The notes beneath the pieces were generated by a model, which saw nothing but the letters and a program-made list of their open reading frames with translations, made no database searches and was not told the DNA's origin. The position numbers and the translations under genes were made by a program. DNA of 64,000 bases. Origin: JAGQZY01 sp964588335. Its GTDB lineage: Bacteria; Bdellovibrionota; Bdellovibrionia; Bdellovibrionales; JAGQZY01. The DNA is taken from NCBI GenBank assembly GCA_964588335.1, contig CAZPOV010000006.1, positions 100,389 to 164,388 of the forward strand, written 5' to 3'. Of the stretch, positions 61,597 to 64,000 are shown one piece after another (the first letter of the stretch is position 1; the number at the start of each line of letters is the position of its first letter).

Positions 61597-62028
61597 TTAA
61601 GATGCGCCCAGAGTATTGGGAGGCCGCTCCAGAAGCAAACCATCGCCCCCATCGCGGTAATAGTTTTTACGTAAACCATTGTTTTTAAAGCCCAATTTTA
61701 CGTAAAGCTGATGGGCCCCTTGGTTGTTCGCATTGACCTCAAGCCAAAAAGTACAAAGAGATTTTTTTTCAATTAAAATTTCAAACAACGACTCCATCAA
61801 ACCCAGGCGCCGGAATTCCGGCAAGGTGAGTAAAAAATTCACTTCGATAATGGAACTGATATCGCGATACAGGATTAATGCTGCGACCTGTTGGTTGTCG
61901 GTCCAAGCAATATAGGGAAGGGACTGCATGTGATCCCGAACCTGCTGAAGCGTCCATGCCGCCGTCGCCGGCCACCCCTTCAATTTTAAGGACTGACAAT
62001 TCTGGCTTTCGACGATTTGCAAAGCCAT
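61597..62028 (-). CDS. rimI: GNAT acetyltransferase, RimI-like
   Basis: A 143-residue GNAT enzyme. The fold is recognisable from NFLLTLPEFRRLGLMESLFE (acetyl-CoA-binding region) and NNQGAHQLYVKLGFK, typical of RimI, which acetylates the N-terminal Ala of S18. The RxxGxG/A motif is RRLGLM, slightly off consensus. Starts three bases after the SurA-like gene. Assignment to RimI, not another GNAT, is likely but not certain. Confidence 0.8.
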   Translation of the reverse strand: MALQIVESQNCQSLKLKGWPATAAWTLQQVRDHMQSLPYIAWTDNQQVAALILYRDISSIIEVNFLLTLPEFRRLGLMESLFEILIEKKSLCTFWLEVNANNQGAHQLYVKLGFKNNGLRKNYYRDGGDGLLLERPPNTLGAS

Positions 62029-62031
62029 GGC

Positions 62032-62643
62032 TTAGATCTCACTAAACTTTGAAAAACGTTGAACTTTGTATTTTCGCTCAAGAACGGAAAACCATTGTTG
62101 CATCCGAGTCTGCAGGTTTTTCTCAACCTTATTTTTGCGAATTTTCTCTTTCACTTCGTCAAAACTTTCATTGCCGTAACGGATTCGGTTTTGCGAGTAT
62201 TCGGTTTCAATTTCACTCAAGCTCACCGGTAAAACTGAGGCTTTCTTTTTAAAAGTGTAGATCCGATGGGCTTCCAATCGCCGGCGAATTTTTTCTTTCA
62301 GTTCTGCACCGGAGACCCCTAAGGTTTGCCAGTCCGATTGCTTCGCCAGTTTGTCTTTGGCTTGTTTCCACTTCTCATCAATGCGGGCTTGCGAGATTTC
62401 CGAATTGTAAAAGGTTGAGGCCTCAAGAAAGAGCAACCACTCTCGAATGACCTCCTCGATGGCTCCCTCGTCTGAGCTGTCTTGAATCACTTGCCCCAGA
62501 GCCTTTTTCACTTCTTTGTGGATCGCCGCTTCTCGGGATGTGATCACATGGTTTTTTACCTGGGCGACGGTGGCGATAAGAATTTTACAATGACCGAAAC
62601 AAGGGAGAGATAATGAAATAAGAATAAGGAATAGTTTCCACAT
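62032..62643 (-). CDS. Exported SurA N-domain-like chaperone
   Basis: A 203-residue protein with a signal peptide (1-19). Residues 22-140 follow the SurA/SlyD N-terminal chaperone layout (IATVAQVKNHVITSREA resembles the conserved AVVN-xx-VIT start). No parvulin PPIase domain follows; the chain ends in a basic helix. It probably binds unfolded outer-membrane proteins in the periplasm. AAGGAG touches the ATG with no spacer. It may be co-transcribed with rimI. Confidence 0.7.
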   Translation of the reverse strand: MWKLFLILISLSLPCFGHCKILIATVAQVKNHVITSREAAIHKEVKKALGQVIQDSSDEGAIEEVIREWLLFLEASTFYNSEISQARIDEKWKQAKDKLAKQSDWQTLGVSGAELKEKIRRRLEAHRIYTFKKKASVLPVSLSEIETEYSQNRIRYGNESFDEVKEKIRKNKVEKNLQTRMQQWFSVLERKYKVQRFSKFSEI

Positions 62644-62927
62644 CTCCTTATCTTAAGGCGACCGAGTCACAAACAAAACTGCATCCCCGACCAAGGACCA
62701 GGCTTCCTAGCTGAAAGGGCCAGACCGGACAGAAGAGACGAGGCTGCTTAACTTAATGGCAGACTGGGGAGACCGAGGCGGCCATCAGCGCCGGATGGCG
62801 ATTTGAGCGTGGTCGACCCCGGACTTGAAAATTTTCTTGTATCTCCTCAAAAATTCTTTTAATTTCCCTGATTCATCCTAAGCCAAGGATGACAGGGGCT
62901 GCCTCCGGGCAAAACCTCTGGTACTGG
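62644..62927. other. GC-rich non-coding block upstream of tRNA-Leu
   Basis: About 280 bases between the SurA-like gene and tRNA-Leu contain no credible gene. 62680-62825 is more GC-rich than its surroundings and contains a clean hairpin GCCATC (62781-62786) / GATGGC (62794-62799). It could be a structured small RNA or leader, but I cannot match a known family. Confidence 0.35.
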
Positions 62928-63014
62928 GCCGACGTGGCGGAATTGGTAGACGCAGGGGATTCAAAATCCCCCGGTAGCAATACTGTGCGAGTTCGAGTCT
63001 CGCCGTCGGTACCA
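62928..63014 (+). tRNA. tRNA-Leu (anticodon CAA), CCA encoded
   Basis: The acceptor stem GCCGACG / CGTCGGT closes with one G-U pair. A D arm, an anticodon stem GGGGA / TCCCC with loop TTCAAAA (anticodon CAA, reading UUG), a long class II variable arm and the T arm GTTCGAGTC are visible. Discriminator A and CCA are encoded. Confidence 0.97.
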
Positions 63015-63030
63015 CCTTTATTTTTCCCGA

Positions 63031-63756
63031 TTACTTTGGATCACTTGTAAACAACGGCAGTTCGTCAGACGCGGCCGACTCTAAATAACAGAGGACACTT
63101 TTTGAGGTTGTTTGGGTGCCCACTGGCGCACCGATCCAATTGCGCTCCTTTTTTGACATTGAAAACGACGCCTCGCCAAAGAGTTCGCCATCGGCCGAAA
63201 GGTAAAAAACCCAATCTTCATTTTTCGTAATGTTCTCTTCATCCTCTCCACTGACAGACATCGAAATTTCTTTAGGACTGACTCGCAGACTCTGACATCC
63301 AATATCGTTGGCAGTGCAACTCACAGTTTGTTCATAACTCGGAAAAAAAGGACTGTCAGAGGTCATCTCGATATTGGCAACAAGATCGAAGCCAAAACGC
63401 AACGGAAACAATTGAAAAGTGATTTTTCTGTAAAAAGAATTTTCAGGAATGTATCGCAAAACTTCGGGCTCGCTTTTCCCTGAAGAAGGTCCTTCATAAC
63501 AATGGCTGACAAAGGTGGGATTGTTTGCGAAGAAACTTTCAATCTCATCAAAGGATTCAAGTTTTTGCGGCTCTCCCTCCTGTTGCGGCGGTTGCTCTGC
63601 CGCCTCTTCTTCTTCAACAGAGGTTTCGGATTTCAATTGATTGATTTTTACTCGAAGGTAGTCGTAATCAGAAACTGTCGCCTCCGCGACCATTGTGAGA
63701 AGAAGACTCGTTAAAAATAAAAATATTTTAAAAATTGAACTTTTTAATGTGAACAT
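63031..63756 (-). CDS. Exported protein with acidic linker
   Basis: A 241-residue protein with a signal peptide (about 1-26, ending in AEA). Residues 45-70 are a Glu/Gln-rich linker, and the rest a beta-rich domain with four Cys (SHCYEG, VSCTA, IGCQ and VLCYL), likely disulphide-bonded. No known family. It is convergent with tRNA-Leu, ending 16 bases from it. Confidence 0.7.
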   Translation of the reverse strand: MFTLKSSIFKIFLFLTSLLLTMVAEATVSDYDYLRVKINQLKSETSVEEEEAAEQPPQQEGEPQKLESFDEIESFFANNPTFVSHCYEGPSSGKSEPEVLRYIPENSFYRKITFQLFPLRFGFDLVANIEMTSDSPFFPSYEQTVSCTANDIGCQSLRVSPKEISMSVSGEDEENITKNEDWVFYLSADGELFGEASFSMSKKERNWIGAPVGTQTTSKSVLCYLESAASDELPLFTSDPK

Positions 63757-63941
63757 AAGAGTAGATACAAATTCATCAACAAATTAAGATCACCAGATTG
63801 TTGCCAATTTCTGTACTTTCCTAAACATTGAAACTTTCACCTATGTTCTTGTAATTTTTTTAGCAGCAACCAAATACCGCCCCCCTCCTACCCTTCAGTT
63901 CAACTCAAACGCATCTCTTCCTTAGATGTTTTCACTCAGCA

Positions 63942-64000
63942 TTCAGGCTTCAGGCTTCAGGCTTCAGGCTTCAGGCTTCAGGCTTCAGGCTTCAGGCTTC
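63942..64000 (+). repeat. Heptamer tandem array (TTCAGGC), cut by window end
   Basis: Eight complete TTCAGGC units and three further bases are uninterrupted to the window edge; the true length is unknown. Because seven is not a multiple of three, reading through would cycle through all frames. On the plus strand the array has no stop codon; on the minus strand each 21-base period contains TGA. No gene is seen overlapping it in the window. Confidence 0.9.

Noticed and set aside
62901..62930. GCCTCCGG element resembling part of a c-di-GMP (GEMM) riboswitch
   Set aside because: The rest of the GEMM consensus, including the CACGCA-type 5' segment and tetraloop receptor, is absent, and a tRNA follows directly.

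Overview
The window looks like chromosome of a free-living Gram-negative bacterium related to Bdellovibrio (Bdellovibrionota, formerly Deltaproteobacteria). This is inferred from gene content: a gliding-type TolQ/TolR/AgmX machine, many exported proteins and lipoproteins without close families (one with a phenylalanine-glutamine-asparagine-cysteine lipid site), TPR proteins fused to winged-helix-like segments, several peptidoglycan hydrolases, and conserved housekeeping operons. No rRNA, insertion sequence, prophage or CRISPR array was seen. The only RNA gene found is a tRNA-Leu(CAA).

Layout. 1-6889 (minus): tightly packed seven-gene operon for an energised envelope machine (TolQ-like, two ExbD/TolR-like proteins, a 973-residue TPR protein, a small exported protein, an AgmX/GltJ-like TonB-type protein and a lipoprotein cut by the window start). 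7197-14585 (plus): an exported protein, then amiC-like amidase, rph, rdgB, prs, rplY, pth, ychF and two small unknowns. 14797-20840 (minus): an exported protein with two uracil-DNA-glycosylase-like repeats, then an oppA-oppB-oppC set without ATPase genes. 21082-28463: a small exported protein, an AI-2E-type permease, an alpha/beta hydrolase, an AidB-like acyl-CoA dehydrogenase, a 50-residue membrane protein, a cold-shock protein coupled to a Slt-type lytic transglycosylase, and a 630-base non-coding stretch. 28464-38681: lipoproteins, glpK, an acyltransferase, a pilin-like protein head-to-head with a thioredoxin-like protein, hutI, an HExxH lipoprotein, and a TPR/winged-helix protein facing a lipoprotein across a symmetric control region. 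38877-46485 (minus): spoT, rpoZ, gmk and yicC, then miaA, mutL and a family 2 glycosyltransferase. 46815-51337: small exported and membrane proteins around an exported SleB-type cell-wall hydrolase. 51430-61402 (minus): the rimP-nusA-infB-rbfA-truB-rpsO-pnp-M16 protease superoperon. 61597-64000: rimI, a SurA-like chaperone, tRNA-Leu, an exported protein and a heptamer tandem array running off the window.

Together the housekeeping blocks cover RNA processing, translation start, nucleotide supply, mismatch repair and the stringent response. The accessory genes are mostly envelope-directed: three kinds of peptidoglycan hydrolase (amidase, lytic transglycosylase, SleB-type), a proton-driven trans-envelope machine, peptide uptake and many lipoproteins. 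The most unusual loci are the exported tandem UDG-like protein (14797-17010), the exported SleB-like locus (47095-49466) and the motor operon in which one of two TolR-like subunits lacks the membrane aspartate (5731-6889).
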